From assembly GCA_905221605.1 (NCBI GenBank), contig CAJNDS010002564.1, positions 159,501 through 223,500 of the forward strand: a stretch of DNA of 64,000 bases, in the 5' to 3' direction. Origin of the DNA: Symbiodinium natans. Taxonomy: Eukaryota > Sar > Dinophyceae > Suessiales > Symbiodiniaceae. A program made the position numbers and the translations under genes. Below, in pieces: positions 30,480-40,789 of this stretch. Under the pieces are notes generated by a model, which made no database searches, was not told the DNA's origin, and saw only the letters and a program-made list of their open reading frames with translations. Each line of letters starts with the position of its first letter. The first letter of the stretch is position 1.

Positions 30480-31169
30480 GCTGCGGCCAGTTGGCGCGGC
30501 GTGGTATGCGTCCACGCATTATCAGAGCAGGCGTTGCAGCACGGCACGTTGCTTCGCCAACCTTTTGCACTTTCTTTGCTTGACTGCGGGCGAAAAGCCG
30601 CGGCAGGTTGGAAACCTGCCCATTTTGCATTCCCCGCACTTTTCTCCTCCGCCCTGCCTGTGGCCCCTCTTGCCGAGGGTGCTCTTTTGCAGGTGCTGCG
30701 GACCGTGTCCTGGTCGCGGCAGTGCGCTCGCCGAAGCGCGTGCGAGTTGCACTGGCTGCGGCACAAGCAATGTGCGCGGCTCTCGCTGAGTCCGGTAGCC
30801 CGTAGGGTAGTTCTGGATAGGTGAGTAGCCGTAGCCGTAGCTTAGGGCCGGTAGTTTGTACAGTGTACCATTTGTACCATAGTCTGCGTACTGGCAGCTA
30901 GAGACCAGCTCGAGGAGTCAAGAGCCTCGCCCACCAGCAAAAGGGTGAGGACCTTCAGGGAAAGGGCTGTTTAGGGCTGCTGAGGGTTGCTGTCGTCGTG
31001 CGTTCGTTTTGGTGGTGCGGGCTAGCGTCCCTGCCGCATGCCAATGCTCATGATGTGCGGACCACCGCGGTCGCACGCGACACCCTCTCCCTTCCCTTTC
31101 TGTGTTCAGCGCGAGTGCCTGCTGCACTCCGAGCTCGAGATGAGCTGGAAGCCTCGGCTGAGGGGCGAA
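30480..31169 (+). other. 3' untranslated region of LTR element with polypurine tract
   Basis: No supported gene. The last bases before the 3' LTR, about 31160-31169 (GAGGGGCGAA), are purine-rich and sit exactly where plus-strand priming is expected. A GACCGTGTCCTGGTCGCGG word at about 30701 repeats the motif of the 25.7-kb spacer. Confidence 0.65.
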
Positions 31170-31465
31170 TGTGAGCAGGTCTATGCACGCACGCTGCAAG
31201 TGCAAAGCTGCCAGGACCAGTACTGTAGTTTTCCTTGCATGCGTAGTTTTGCAATTCGTAACAATGCCAATGTTTTGGCTCAAGTACCGAGCTTGTGCCT
31301 TTGAGCACGGTAGTGTCGTACAGTAGCTCTTAGGTTGCTGTGCGGTCCGACCGGACGCACTCAGGCGTAGCAGCACAAGTGCTTGAACTCGCGAAGTCGT
31401 AAAACAGCGTGACCGGGCTGTGATTGCATTGGCTTAGTGCAAGTCCAGTGCTGGTCGACTTCACA
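31170..31465 (+). repeat. 3' long terminal repeat
   Basis: Identical to 20900-21195. Followed by ATAC, the same four bases that precede the 5' LTR. Confidence 0.95.
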
Positions 31466-32241
31466 ATACATGCGTATATCTTTTCATACCATACCACTTT
31501 TTCTCGTATATACTGACTCATAGACAAGCCGATTTATATCCAATCCTTGTGTAAGTCTGCGTCTGTCGAGTCCTGCAGAATTGAACCCAATCTCTGTTAC
31601 GTAACAGATCCCTGGAGCCGAGCTCGTACCTGGAGCTAGTTCGTGCCCGACACTTCCACTCGCCATTGTCAGCCTGAGACTTCAGTGTACTGCAGTTGGT
31701 GTAGGATCAGGCAATGTATTGTCTACACTCAGATTCTGCAGTATGCCGCAGTTAAAAATTTAGCCTGTGGTCGACTGCCAGATACAGCAGTATACTAGTC
31801 CTAATGTACAGGCTTGGCTAGTCTTTTCAACTCCCTACTTGCAGCCGGGGAAGGGGGTTCTTTGCACGCTGCATGCGTGTGCTCCCTGGACCGCAAAGCG
31901 CAGCTTTCCCCGTGGATGCAAAAGAGTCTCCGCCCTCGTACTGTGTCACATGAACAGCAACCATGTCATTTTGTTAACATGCTCAACCTATCAGACTCAG
32001 CAAGTCTTTGAGACGGGGTGTATCCTTTCTTTTGGGCTTGTCTTTGCATCTAGTGGATAGCTTGCGAACTTAAGATATCTCTAGATATTTTTGGGAATGA
32101 GATAATAGCACGATACTAGTACTATATAATAGTACTATTATAGTACTCGAGGCGGAGAGGTGATGGACAGTCCGAACGCATCGTCGGCTTCCCTGAGCAC
32201 ATCGCCAGTTCCTTTAGCTGCAGACCGGCACAGCTGTAGAC
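31466..32241. other. AT-richer flank without a supported gene
   Basis: This continues the host sequence interrupted by the LTR element. A TAGTAC/ACTAT simple-sequence patch lies at about 32105-32145. I see no coding signal. Confidence 0.5.
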
Positions 32242-32583
32242 ATGAGCGCACCGGTGACATCGGATCGATTGGTGACTTTGCTGCGTCCGCCGAAGTCGCC
32301 TTCCGGACAATCCTTCAGAGAAATTATGCCACTGGGGCACTCACTGGGCGCTATCTGTGCTCGCATTGCTATGCCAAGCTCTAGTTGGACCGAAGACAAT
32401 GCTGGGTGCCAGATGTTTTTCATCGCAGATATGGTCATTTTCGGCGCCTTTGCCATGGCCACACCTGTGGGCATCGCGGCGCTCGTGGCCTCAATTGTCT
32501 GCACCATCGGTGCAGTCCTCCACGCCGGCTCGCACTTGGAGATCTGCCAGCGCAAGTTCAACAAGCACTTGAACTGGAAATGA
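32242..32583 (+). CDS. Small membrane protein ORF or exon, unidentified
   Basis: ATG at 32242; 113 residues. A long hydrophobic stretch (MFFIADMVIFGAFAMATPVGIAALVASIVCTIGAVL, about residues 58-93) could form two membrane helices or a hairpin. The remainder is soluble and ends in a basic HLEICQRKFNKHLNWK tail. No family recognised; it could be one exon of a longer gene. Confidence 0.4.
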   Translation: MSAPVTSDRLVTLLRPPKSPSGQSFREIMPLGHSLGAICARIAMPSSSWTEDNAGCQMFFIADMVIFGAFAMATPVGIAALVASIVCTIGAVLHAGSHLEICQRKFNKHLNWK

Positions 32584-33185
32584 CTTGGCGGCCAGCTCTC
32601 AAGTCGCCATGTAAGCCCAGCGTTTAACTTGTCACCGCAAGTGTCAAGAGGTTAAAGATGGCAGCCACCTAGAGGTACACGGCCGGTAATATTGAAGTGG
32701 ACGAGTTCAATCAAGATTTTTCTTCTTCTCAGAGGCCCTCCACTTCAGCATCCGCATACACAGCCGATAGGAGCTCAGGCTACAGGCCATTGCATAGCTT
32801 TGTTGAGGTGACGGCTGCTCTTCCATGGGCCCGGGTACTTTCCTATCAAACTCAGACAAAATACACTCCCATTGAGAGGTGATTGTGGCAGCCAAAAAGC
32901 TTTTCAAACTTCAGGGTTGGCCCCAAGAGGGAGTTTTTTTGTGCGCCTGTGTTTTCATGGAACCCCGCTTTTTCTGTGCACACTTCAATGCGTGCTGTGA
33001 GCGGTGCTTCCTGGCTGAAAGGGCAAGCTTTCCTGCAACATGGGATTGCAGTTAGCACACCTTGCATCAAGCTGTAGCTGTAGAAGACGCAAAGCCACCA
33101 AATGTGCAAGCAGAAGAAGCAGACACTGAGATGCTGTAGGGTAAAAGGCCGCCATGCCGCGGGGGCATGATCTTGCCACGGCGCA
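32584..33185. other. Spacer upstream of sulfotransferase-like gene
   Basis: No supported gene. It should hold the 5' flank of the gene that follows; I find no intact spliced-leader sequence or other promoter motif. Confidence 0.4.
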
Positions 33186-34517
33186 ATGCGTGGTGCACGA
33201 AAGGTTCAACTGACGAAAAAGAAGGGCATTGCGAAGAAGAAGCGGACAAAGGCTGCAGCCCCAGATGTGGAGGTTGAAGATGTTGAAGATGTTGAACGTG
33301 GGTGTGAAGCGGAGGAGATAGAACATCCTTGTACTCAACGTTATACTGCAGTTGTGGTGGTTATCACGTCGGCACTGTTTACCTTGATCTCGATTTATGT
33401 GGCGCAAATGTGGTCAACATCTCCCAGCGACGGCTTGGCACTTGTGATGTCGGGACAGCAGCAGGATGCAAGCATCACCAATCCTTTATTCAGCTTGCGT
33501 AGTGCTGGGGCAGGCGTTGCCCCAGGGATTGAGGTTCGAGCGCGCAGTGTACGTACTGCCAAAGATGGACTGTGGAGTGTTCAGGATGCTCAGCAGCCAG
33601 CGCCAGAGACCGCACTCACCATAATCCCACAAAGCATCACCCGGTCGCCAATCGACACAACCCAACTAACCCAACTACCAGCCGTCCCAAGCCTTCCAAG
33701 TCTTCCTTTGTCTCCACGGCAGCGCGGAAGCTTCAAACATCCGCGAATACTTTGGATACATCTGCATGGTTATGGCGGTACAACGATTTGTGACATGGCC
33801 AGATCACAGGGAGAGAAGGTTGCACGTTCGCAGGACAACTGCAATGTCATGCCGGACTTGTGCTCCACACCCAAAGTTTTCCGGACTCCATGCAAGAAGC
33901 GGGCATCCAGCTTACAGTATACCTTCACAGCTATAGAGCGTGCTGTAGACGATGATGACCTGTCTTGTCTCGGGAGTGCCGGAAGCCAGATGCAGCCCAC
34001 CATGCTGTATGGGATTATGTTGCGTGATCCACTTGCTGGTATCAAATCAACTTGGATTGGCAACGAACTGGAGAAGGACATGATCGTTAATGCGATAAGG
34101 TCCCGGGAAAAGCCGCGAAACTTCCAATACCATTTTTGCCTGCCTCCTTTTGATACGTATCAGCACTTTGATAACTTTGCTGTCCGTAGCCTGAGTGGTG
34201 ATTACGATGTGGATCCCGGTGCTGTGACACACTGGCATTTGGCAAGGGCGAAGGAAGTGCTGTCCAAGCTGGATGTCATCCTCATTCTGGAACAGCTCCC
34301 TGACCATATGCCCCAGCTGCACACCGTTTTTGGTTGGGATGGTGTGACGGACAACCCTTTCAGATCCCACAGACACCGCATACCCAAGAATGCAATGAGC
34401 CCTGGCGAGGAGGCTTTTTTGAAGAAAGTCAACACCTTTGATTATGAGCTTTATGAGTTTGGTAAAGAGTTAGCCCTGCAACGCACACTACAGGCCAAGC
34501 TGCGTTCTGTCTCATAA
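33186..34517 (+). CDS. Type II membrane sulfotransferase-like protein, intronless
   Basis: ATG at 33186, stop TAA at 34515; 443 residues in one exon. A basic then acidic cytosolic tail is followed by one membrane anchor (YTAVVVVITSALFTLISIYVA, about residues 53-73), a stem region, and a lumenal domain. RILWIHLHGYGGTTICDMA (about residues 183-201) resembles the PAPS 5'-phosphosulfate loop (HxxGGTxxC) of Golgi sulfotransferases, YGIMLRDPLAGIKS the 3'-phosphate motif (RdP...S), and FDYELYEFGKELA the usual end of the fold. The likely role is sulfating glycans or proteins in the Golgi. Six or more Cys suggest lumenal disulfides. The exact subfamily is not clear. Confidence 0.65.
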   Translation: MRGARKVQLTKKKGIAKKKRTKAAAPDVEVEDVEDVERGCEAEEIEHPCTQRYTAVVVVITSALFTLISIYVAQMWSTSPSDGLALVMSGQQQDASITNPLFSLRSAGAGVAPGIEVRARSVRTAKDGLWSVQDAQQPAPETALTIIPQSITRSPIDTTQLTQLPAVPSLPSLPLSPRQRGSFKHPRILWIHLHGYGGTTICDMARSQGEKVARSQDNCNVMPDLCSTPKVFRTPCKKRASSLQYTFTAIERAVDDDDLSCLGSAGSQMQPTMLYGIMLRDPLAGIKSTWIGNELEKDMIVNAIRSREKPRNFQYHFCLPPFDTYQHFDNFAVRSLSGDYDVDPGAVTHWHLARAKEVLSKLDVILILEQLPDHMPQLHTVFGWDGVTDNPFRSHRHRIPKNAMSPGEEAFLKKVNTFDYELYEFGKELALQRTLQAKLRSVS

Positions 34518-35300
34518 CCGAGCGTTTTAGAAAGCGTTTCAAGCCGTCTCCACGACACCTTCCAGGTGATTGTTGAATGGGAGTATGTGCCCCGTCCGCG
34601 TCCCTGTATTTGATGGAGTTGTAGGCCTTGTTGAAGGCTAAAGTCATCAACGCCATGTGCTTAACGTGTTTCCATAGTGCAAGAGACCGGATGCAGATCC
34701 CGGAAGTGTTTAAGCATGGGCTCGGTTCTTGAGTGATGTGGCTTTAGAACTTTGAGTTCGTGCCTATCATACTAGGCATGCAGGCGAACTCGTGTGGTGC
34801 AAGGTGCGGATGGGATTGTGCCTGGGAGACCGCGTGGGGTCCAATGTGACATCGGAAACTTATCCAGACCCAATTCTTGAGTTGTTTCACCTTGCATGGC
34901 ATTGCATGGCACATTGGCATGCTTAATGGCCGGTCATGTATTGTGGCGGGTCGTGTTCCCTTCTGGGGAGTGTGCTGCAAAGTTGGCCCTGAAAAAAAGG
35001 AAGTACCCAGAATTTGCCTTCTCTGTACCTCGGACGCAGTGTTCATCTTCTTGGGTTGTATAGGACGCCGACGCCATGAGCCTGTGGTTTTTTTTGTGTG
35101 ATGAAGATATATGAGATAGGCTTGATGGGCGAGGTGTGCTGGCTTGAGTTGTCTGCAGAAGATGTCCAATCTTGTGCTCAAGGCCAGTGTATCGGTGGCT
35201 GTTAGTGTTGAGCAAGAATATGTGGGATAGGTCATACACGGTTCAAGTATTGATTTCCCAGGGCGACTTGTGGTCACTACTCTTACAAACTTTGCGGCAA
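34518..35300. other. 3' flank and spacer, no supported gene
   Basis: GTAGGCCTTGTTGAAGGC-type text after the stop may be 3' UTR. Nothing else recognised. Confidence 0.4.
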
Positions 35301-35309
35301 AGAGTATTT

Positions 35310-36014
35310 CGCAGCACATGTTACGAGGGGCACTGGCACGTCCAAGCCATGGGTGTGGTACGTGCGCTGAGCCTCCCTCAAGGTGAGACGAGTATGCCCC
35401 ACTGGCCTGTGCCAACGTCCTTTGAAGGCAGCGTGGACCTCTTGGAGCTACCCAAGGTTAAAAAGGATGTCCGCCAAGAGTTTGCGGACATCTCTGCAAT
35501 GGGGACCAACTTCCCTGGAGGAGACGTGATGTACCAAAGCTTGTGGCGAAAGAACGGTGGAGACTTGAATCTCTGGCCGAAGGAGGAGCGGTTCTACAAG
35601 GGCCCGCGTCTGGGTGAGTATGCACGACCTCTGGTCATGAACAGGAATGTATTGGGGTACATGAACCAGGCTCCAGTTCCTGTGAGCCCCGCAGAGGATG
35701 AATTGACGCTGGTGGCGCATGCCAGCAGCGCGGCAAAACGGGCAAGAGCTCACGCCGAGTATGCTCAACAAGCCGCAGAGAAAGCCCAGGCTTTCTACAA
35801 GGCCGCCAAGTCCAGAGCACGAGCCTTGTTCATTCCAGACCCGCCCATCAGCGTAAAGCCAACAGCCGACGTATATCCAATGTACTCGGCTGGACCGATG
35901 GCTCCGATGGCTGCATCTGTGTCTGCCTCATTGATCCTTGCAGGGTGTTCTGACAAAGGCTCATCAAAGTCTCACAGCGCCAGCCGTTTCCTCGGCCTCG
36001 ACAGCCCGAGGTGA
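35310..36014 (+). CDS. Unidentified ORF, Ala-rich helix and Ser-rich tail
   Basis: The frame is open from 35172 (TTG). The first ATG in a coding-looking part is at about 35349 (MGVVRALSLPQGE). Residues DVRQEFADISAMGTNFPGGD and SLWRKNGGDLNLWPKEE look like a folded globular part; then comes an Ala/Lys helix (SSAAKRARAHAEYAQQAAEKAQAF) and a Ser-rich tail. It stops at 36012-36014. It may be a terminal exon. No family recognised. Confidence 0.4.
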   Translation, partial: RSTCYEGHWHVQAMGVVRALSLPQGETSMPHWPVPTSFEGSVDLLELPKVKKDVRQEFADISAMGTNFPGGDVMYQSLWRKNGGDLNLWPKEERFYKGPRLGEYARPLVMNRNVLGYMNQAPVPVSPAEDELTLVAHASSAAKRARAHAEYAQQAAEKAQAFYKAAKSRARALFIPDPPISVKPTADVYPMYSAGPMAPMAASVSASLILAGCSDKGSSKSHSASRFLGLDSPR

Positions 36015-36371
36015 AGCCATGCCGGCGAGCCAAGTCATGCGAAGTGCGCCAGTGGCCCACCGAGCAGAAGAAAAGCACGATCCCCTGTGAGATGTGAAGC
36101 CCTTAAGCGTCCTTGCATCTTCTAGAAGAGGCGTATCGCTCATTGACGCGAGGGCTGGGCAGGATTGTGTTCAGGTGGTTGCTGAAGCCCTCGTCGGCAG
36201 GAGATGCACTTGTTGCTAGTCTGCTCATTTTTGTTCCCAAATTCATTTTCCGGGGTCACGTTGCTGCTTTCGGCTATACTGATTTCATTGCTCTTGATAA
36301 CAATTCAGGGGGTTGCGCCAGGAGTCAGCTATGCCAAAAAAAACCTTGGCCCAGATATTTTTGTTCATTGC

Positions 36372-36525
36372 GAATTGGCAAATCGGGGGGACAACTGGCG
36401 CAATCCCTTTGGAGGACCCTGCCTCCCGTGGGGGTCACTTCATGAATGTAGAATTGGCACATCGGGGGGACAACTGGCGCAATCCCTTTGGAGGACCCTG
36501 CCCCCCGTGGGGGTCGATTCACGCG
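36372..36525 (+). repeat. 79-bp tandem duplication
   Basis: Two copies of a unit beginning GAATTGGCAMATCGGGGGGA start at 36372 and 36451, almost identical, each carrying the ACAACTGGCGCAA motif. Confidence 0.85.
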
Positions 36526-36630
36526 CACATGGACCTTGCAAGTAGAAGCGCGAAGATTCATGAATGTAGAACCCGCCACAACTGGCGCAACGCCCTCGAT
36601 TCTTGCATCTTGAACCCGCCACAGCTGGCG

Positions 36631-36648
36631 CCCCCCCCCCCCCCCCCC
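36631..36648. repeat. Homopolymer C tract (18)
   Basis: Follows a truncated copy of the dispersed motif (CTGGCG then C-run). An A-tract lies at about 36927-36946. Confidence 0.85.
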
Positions 36649-37199
36649 GAGGGCGCGCACACACGCACGCGTGTGCGTTGCCCGGGACTCAGAGTTCATC
36701 CGCTTGTTGTCTCTCTGTTTCGTCTTGCTTCCTTGCGTGGGCAACAAAACATGAGCCTGCCACACCTGGCGCAAAGGCCTTGTAGGAAAGGGATGGAAAG
36801 CGAGTGTGGGCGTGATGTCGCGCAGGTGCAGCAGCAAACGTACAAAACATGGCCCCGCCACTCCTGGCGCAAAACAGGTTGTAGGGACTGCGTGTGTGGG
36901 CATGATATCTTGCAGGGCAACAGCAAATGAAAAAAAAAAAAAAAAACGCTGCCCTGCGAGTGCCTGGCCGCCCTAAACCCGTAGGTCCCCGTGCGGCCCT
37001 GTGCACGACTTTTTGTTCGAACTCTGCGCTCGGGTGGCCGCACTCGCTCTTTCAAGCTTGTGCTGTAGGGGTAGGGGGGGGGCGGGCGAGCCGGGCGGGA
37101 CTTTGTGCGTGGAGGCCTCAGAACAGCTTTTTTTGTATAGAGCAGTCGTGCAGATAGGACTGCAGGTAGCGGCAGGGCGTTTGCAAGGAGTTTTGCCTA

Positions 37200-37228
37200 T
37201 ATGTATATATATATATATATATATAAGT
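37200..37228. repeat. (TA)n microsatellite
   Basis: About 12 TA units. Confidence 0.85.
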
Positions 37229-37420
37229 ATAGGGGCAAAGAACGTCGGGGACCCTGCAAAACCTTGGCTCGGCCGCAGAGATTTATATAAAAGCCTCCGG
37301 CTCAAGCCGCCGACCGCGCAGGAGAACAGAGTCCCAGCAATTGAAAGGGCGATGAGGTTTAAGGGAGGGGGAGGGGGTCAAGAGGGTCCCAGCAACATTT
37401 TAGGGGGGAGGGGAGGGAGT

Positions 37421-38050
37421 GCTAGGGGGGTTCGCAGGGGGGTCCCAGGGCAGGGGTTTCAAGGGGGGTCCCCAGAAAAACAGAGCCCGCCACAACTGGC
37501 GCAACCGCAAGGCCCGGCCGGCCACAGATTTCCGGCTCAAGCAAGCCGCCGACCCCCCCAGGGTCCCAGCAACAGGCCAGGCGGGGTTCCCGGGTGTCGG
37601 GGCGCAGGCGGGTGAAGAAGGCCCCAGCAGCTGAGGAGTGTTAAAAGAAGCGCTAGGGGGTTCGCAGGGGGGTCCCAGGGCAGGGGTTTCAAGAGGGGGG
37701 TCTCAGAAAAACAGAACCCGCCACAACTGGCGCAACCGCAAGGCCCGGCCGGCCACAGAGATTTCCGGCTCAAGCAAGCCGCCGACCCCTGCAGCGTCCC
37801 AGCAACAGGCCAGGGGGGGTTCCCGGGTCGGGTCGCAGGCAGTTGAAAGGGGTGAAGAAGGCCCCAGCAGCTGAGGAGTTTTAAAGGAGCGCTAGGGGGG
37901 TTCGCAGGGGGGTCCCAGGGCAGGGGCTTCAAGCGGGGTCTCAGAAAAACAGAACCCGCCACAACTGGCGCAACCGCAAGGCCCGGCCGGCCACAGAGAT
38001 TTCCGGCTCAAGACTCAAGCCGCCGACCCCGCAGGAGAACAGAGTCCCAG
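37421..38050 (+). repeat. 231-239-bp tandem repeat, nearly three copies
   Basis: Units start GCTAGGGGG at 37421, 37652 and 37891. Each holds a G-rich head, CAGARCCCGCCACAACTGGCGCAACCGCAAGGCCCGGCCGG and CTCAAGCAAGCCGCCGAC. The third copy breaks off near 38050 just before telomere-like repeats. A degenerate partial unit precedes at about 37285-37340. Confidence 0.85.
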
Positions 38051-38092
38051 GCAACGTTTTGGGGGTTGGGGGGTTTCGGAAGCCCCACCCTA

Positions 38093-38193
38093 AACCCTAA
38101 ACCCTAAACCCTAAACCCTAGACCCTAGACCCTAGACCCTAGACCCTAAACCCTTAACTCTAAACCCTAAACCCTAAACCCTAAACCCTAACT
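38093..38193. repeat. Telomere-like CCCTAAA array, variant-rich
   Basis: About 14 heptamers, with an inner block of CCCTAGA variants. Surrounded by ordinary sequence, so interstitial. Confidence 0.92.
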
Positions 38194-38639
38194 TACCCAC
38201 TCTCTCTGTCTACGCGTCAGACACTCCTCCTCCGGCATCCGTTCATTTTGCGAAAGGTCCTTCGCAGGACCCAGGTGGTGCATAAGTTGCATAAGCCTCC
38301 CAAATAGACTTGTATTCCTTGACACGCAAAATCATATCGGACAGAAAAGTGGCCTTACCCTGCGCGCTGCGGTTGCAAAGTGTGCGCCAGCACTCGGAGC
38401 ATGGGGGGGGGGTTGCGCCAGGAGTGGGTTGTCGTTGTGTCCCTCTAAAGGCTTTCTACGTAGCCTACCTAGGTTTCAGCGAAATTTTTATGCATTTTCG
38501 GAGATGTACGAACATTGTTGGCTCATCCGGGTGTTGCGCCAGGAGTCCCAGGCCCCCGAGCCCCCCCCCAGAGCGGGCGTGCCAAATGTGACTTGCTTGG
38601 GAAACGTTTCAGATTGCGCCAAGAGTCTTGAAATCAGTA

Positions 38640-40700
38640 TATGCCTGCAAGATTTCCCGTCGAAATGATGGCGGGATGGTAGGAACATCGCATGAGAAGG
38701 AGGCAAGACGCCTCCCCGGATCCCTGAGGTGGGGTCGAATCAGGGGGATTTCTCTCGTGACTCTGATGGTTTTAGGATTTGTTGGAACCTTCCATCCGGA
38801 TCGTCGAGCTTCTCTGTGCAGCATTCTTGCATCGGTGCTTTGGTATGGAGGTGATCGTCCAAGCTGCCGAGCATGGGCTGCGCAGCCAGCCTGTCAGCAA
38901 AGTGCGCTCTCGTTTTCTGAGAGCATGGCAGTAGTGTTCCTTGCATTCCGATCGAAGCATCCTGCAAAGTTATCTGCTTTTCAGGTACCTGCCTGCTCCA
39001 AAGCCAGAAGCAGGAGACTCGAAGGTGCCTTGCTGAGGTTCAGATGTCCAGCCTTAGGTCAGGACATGCAGACTCCTGGATTTCTCGGCCAAAGTAGGGT
39101 CAAATACAGACCTGTCGTACTTGCAATGGCAACTTACAATGATCGCAACCACATCAACCAGGGAAAGCGCAGTAGTCACTATCAGTAGTCTTTGAAAGTC
39201 ATCGCATTCTGGGTGCTCCAGGCCAGCAATGCGCCAGTGGAAGCTGAGGCCTGGCCTCACGAAGTTGAGAGTGTTTTGAGGTGGCTTCTCTTCTGGGTGC
39301 CATGGGTGTCTCGTTTGTGGCATCTTTTCTTTTTTGGAGCTCTCAAAGGGCGGCCTTTGGCGGGCTTGCCCGAGCTTTGTGGGGCTTATTCAAGTCAAGG
39401 CTTGCCCGAAGGAACTTCCAAGCTGAACTGCTGGTGCTTCGGGCAGGCAGAAGACGCGGCGGCAGCTCCCGAGGGCAAGGCCGCAAGCTTCGGGAGAGGT
39501 TCAAAGCCTGTTTCAAGGGATTCAAGAGATTCCTGAAACAGCCCCCTTGTGCCACTTGTGGCTTCCCACTCGGCTGATTCCGATGCTCCAGGCCGAAATC
39601 AAGAAGTGGACGCGGACTGAGGTGCCTGAAGCTTGCATGACGAACCGCCCAAAGTGCTTCCATGATTCCTCTTTTGCTTTCTTGCGCTCGGATTCCATGG
39701 AGCTGTGTTAGGATGCATGGAGCTCTCAGCGAAGCCGCGCATGAATGCACCTTTCGTTCTTCAGATGGGACAGCTGACGGTCCAGCAGTTGATACGCTGG
39801 CTGGAGGCGGAAGCACGGTAGCTAGCAGGGACTGGCTTCGAAGGGTCCAGTGCTTTGTGTAGCTGCTTTAGAGAAGTGTGTCACATGCTTCGAGATCACA
39901 AGTCATACTCCTGCACTTCGCCTTGTCTCCAGCGCAATGCGGGCCGATTGCAGACAGAACTTTGCAGTTCAAACGTTTGCAGCTCCCCACGTAAGCTCCG
40001 CTGCTAGCTGCGGAGCTAGCCGCCGTGGCCGCAAGGGGCTTGACGTGGATCTGTCCCCGGCAATCCCTCCTGTCCGTGCACGGCAAAGGCTTTGGGAGGC
40101 AAGCAGTTTCGTGTGTGCAGCTGCGCAGCCGGGTTGAAGTGGCTTGAAGCTCGAAGCCCTGGCACCAGGAGATCGAACAGTCCAAGCCGCCAGCACTGGA
40201 GCAGGCACGGTTTGCATGAAAGAGCCGGGCGAGTGGCTTTCGTGGTTGGCATGTTCCAATTTTTTTGGGGGGGGGGGGGGGGGGGGGGTTGGCGGGCTAC
40301 AGGCGCTTTGCCGTTCAAAGCTTTCGAGGTCACGGACCCGCTGCATCTAGAGCACTGGCCCCTCTCAGCGACGCTGCGATGGCTGGAGTACTTCGGCGCT
40401 TTGGATGAGTCCCTGGCGAAGAAGGACTTTGGATGTTGACAGTTGTTTGAAGGAAGCCGCAATGTATCCGGAAACACTCAGCAGGAGAATTGCAACTGGC
40501 CGTTGTGTGTCCCGGGGTTGCATCAGTCTTCAGACCACGCTGACGCAAGGACAAGCTCATAGCCATGCTCCTCGAACAGGGCGAGGACACAGAAATTCCA
40601 GTCTCGGCAGCATTGAGCCAAATGGGGGTTTACGATAACAAGCAGACCCCCAATAAGACCCCAAATAGAAGGATCCCCTTAGAAAAGTGAGACTGAACCC
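38640..40700. other. Stretch without a confident gene
   Basis: ORFs at 38628-39188 and 39192-39577 (+) may hold exon pieces (for example VTLMVLGFVGTFHPD and KLRERFKACFKGFKRFLKQ), but splice sites and domains cannot be supported. A G22 tract lies at 40267-40288 next to T6. Confidence 0.35.
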
Positions 40701-40789
40701 CGAATATTGTAAACCCCCAAATCCATCCACCGAAGACTTTGACTGCCTCCTCCTTCGGAAGATGGGAGTCATTAGGTGGCGTGTGTGCG

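Larger units (their letters stand above)
20900..31465 (+). mobile_element. LTR retrotransposon with RNA-processing-type cargo, recent insertion
   Basis: Identical direct repeats at 20900-21195 and 31170-31465 bound a 10.6-kb element. They start TGTGA and end TCACA, are followed and preceded by the same four bases (ATAC at 20896-20899 and 31466-31469), and the right copy is preceded by a purine-rich tract. Inside, in order: gag remnant, integrase C-terminal tail, methyltransferase-like relic, Ty3-type RT, Tpt1/KptA-like domain, C2H2 finger, RanBP2 fingers, then a membrane segment, SWIM finger and PLD-type nuclease. Protease, integrase core, RNase H and a gag CCHC knuckle are not seen. Frames shift at about 21800, 24200, 27959 and 28769. 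Confidence 0.92.
36313..38626. repeat. Dispersed 13-nt motif ACNMCTGGCGCAA, 13 occurrences
   Basis: Forward copies at 36391, 36470, 36578, 36621 (truncated), 36762, 36860, 37492, 37723 and 37961; reverse-complement copies TTGCGCCARGAGT at 36313, 38413, 38534 and 38614. Neighbouring bases often read CCGCCACAACTGGCGCAAC. Some copies are in the tandem repeats listed separately, but several are in otherwise unrelated sequence. Confidence 0.85.

Noticed and set aside
36325-36903. Minus-strand ORF with a Gly run
   Set aside because: Built from the C18 tract and the repeated 13-nt motif; not coding.
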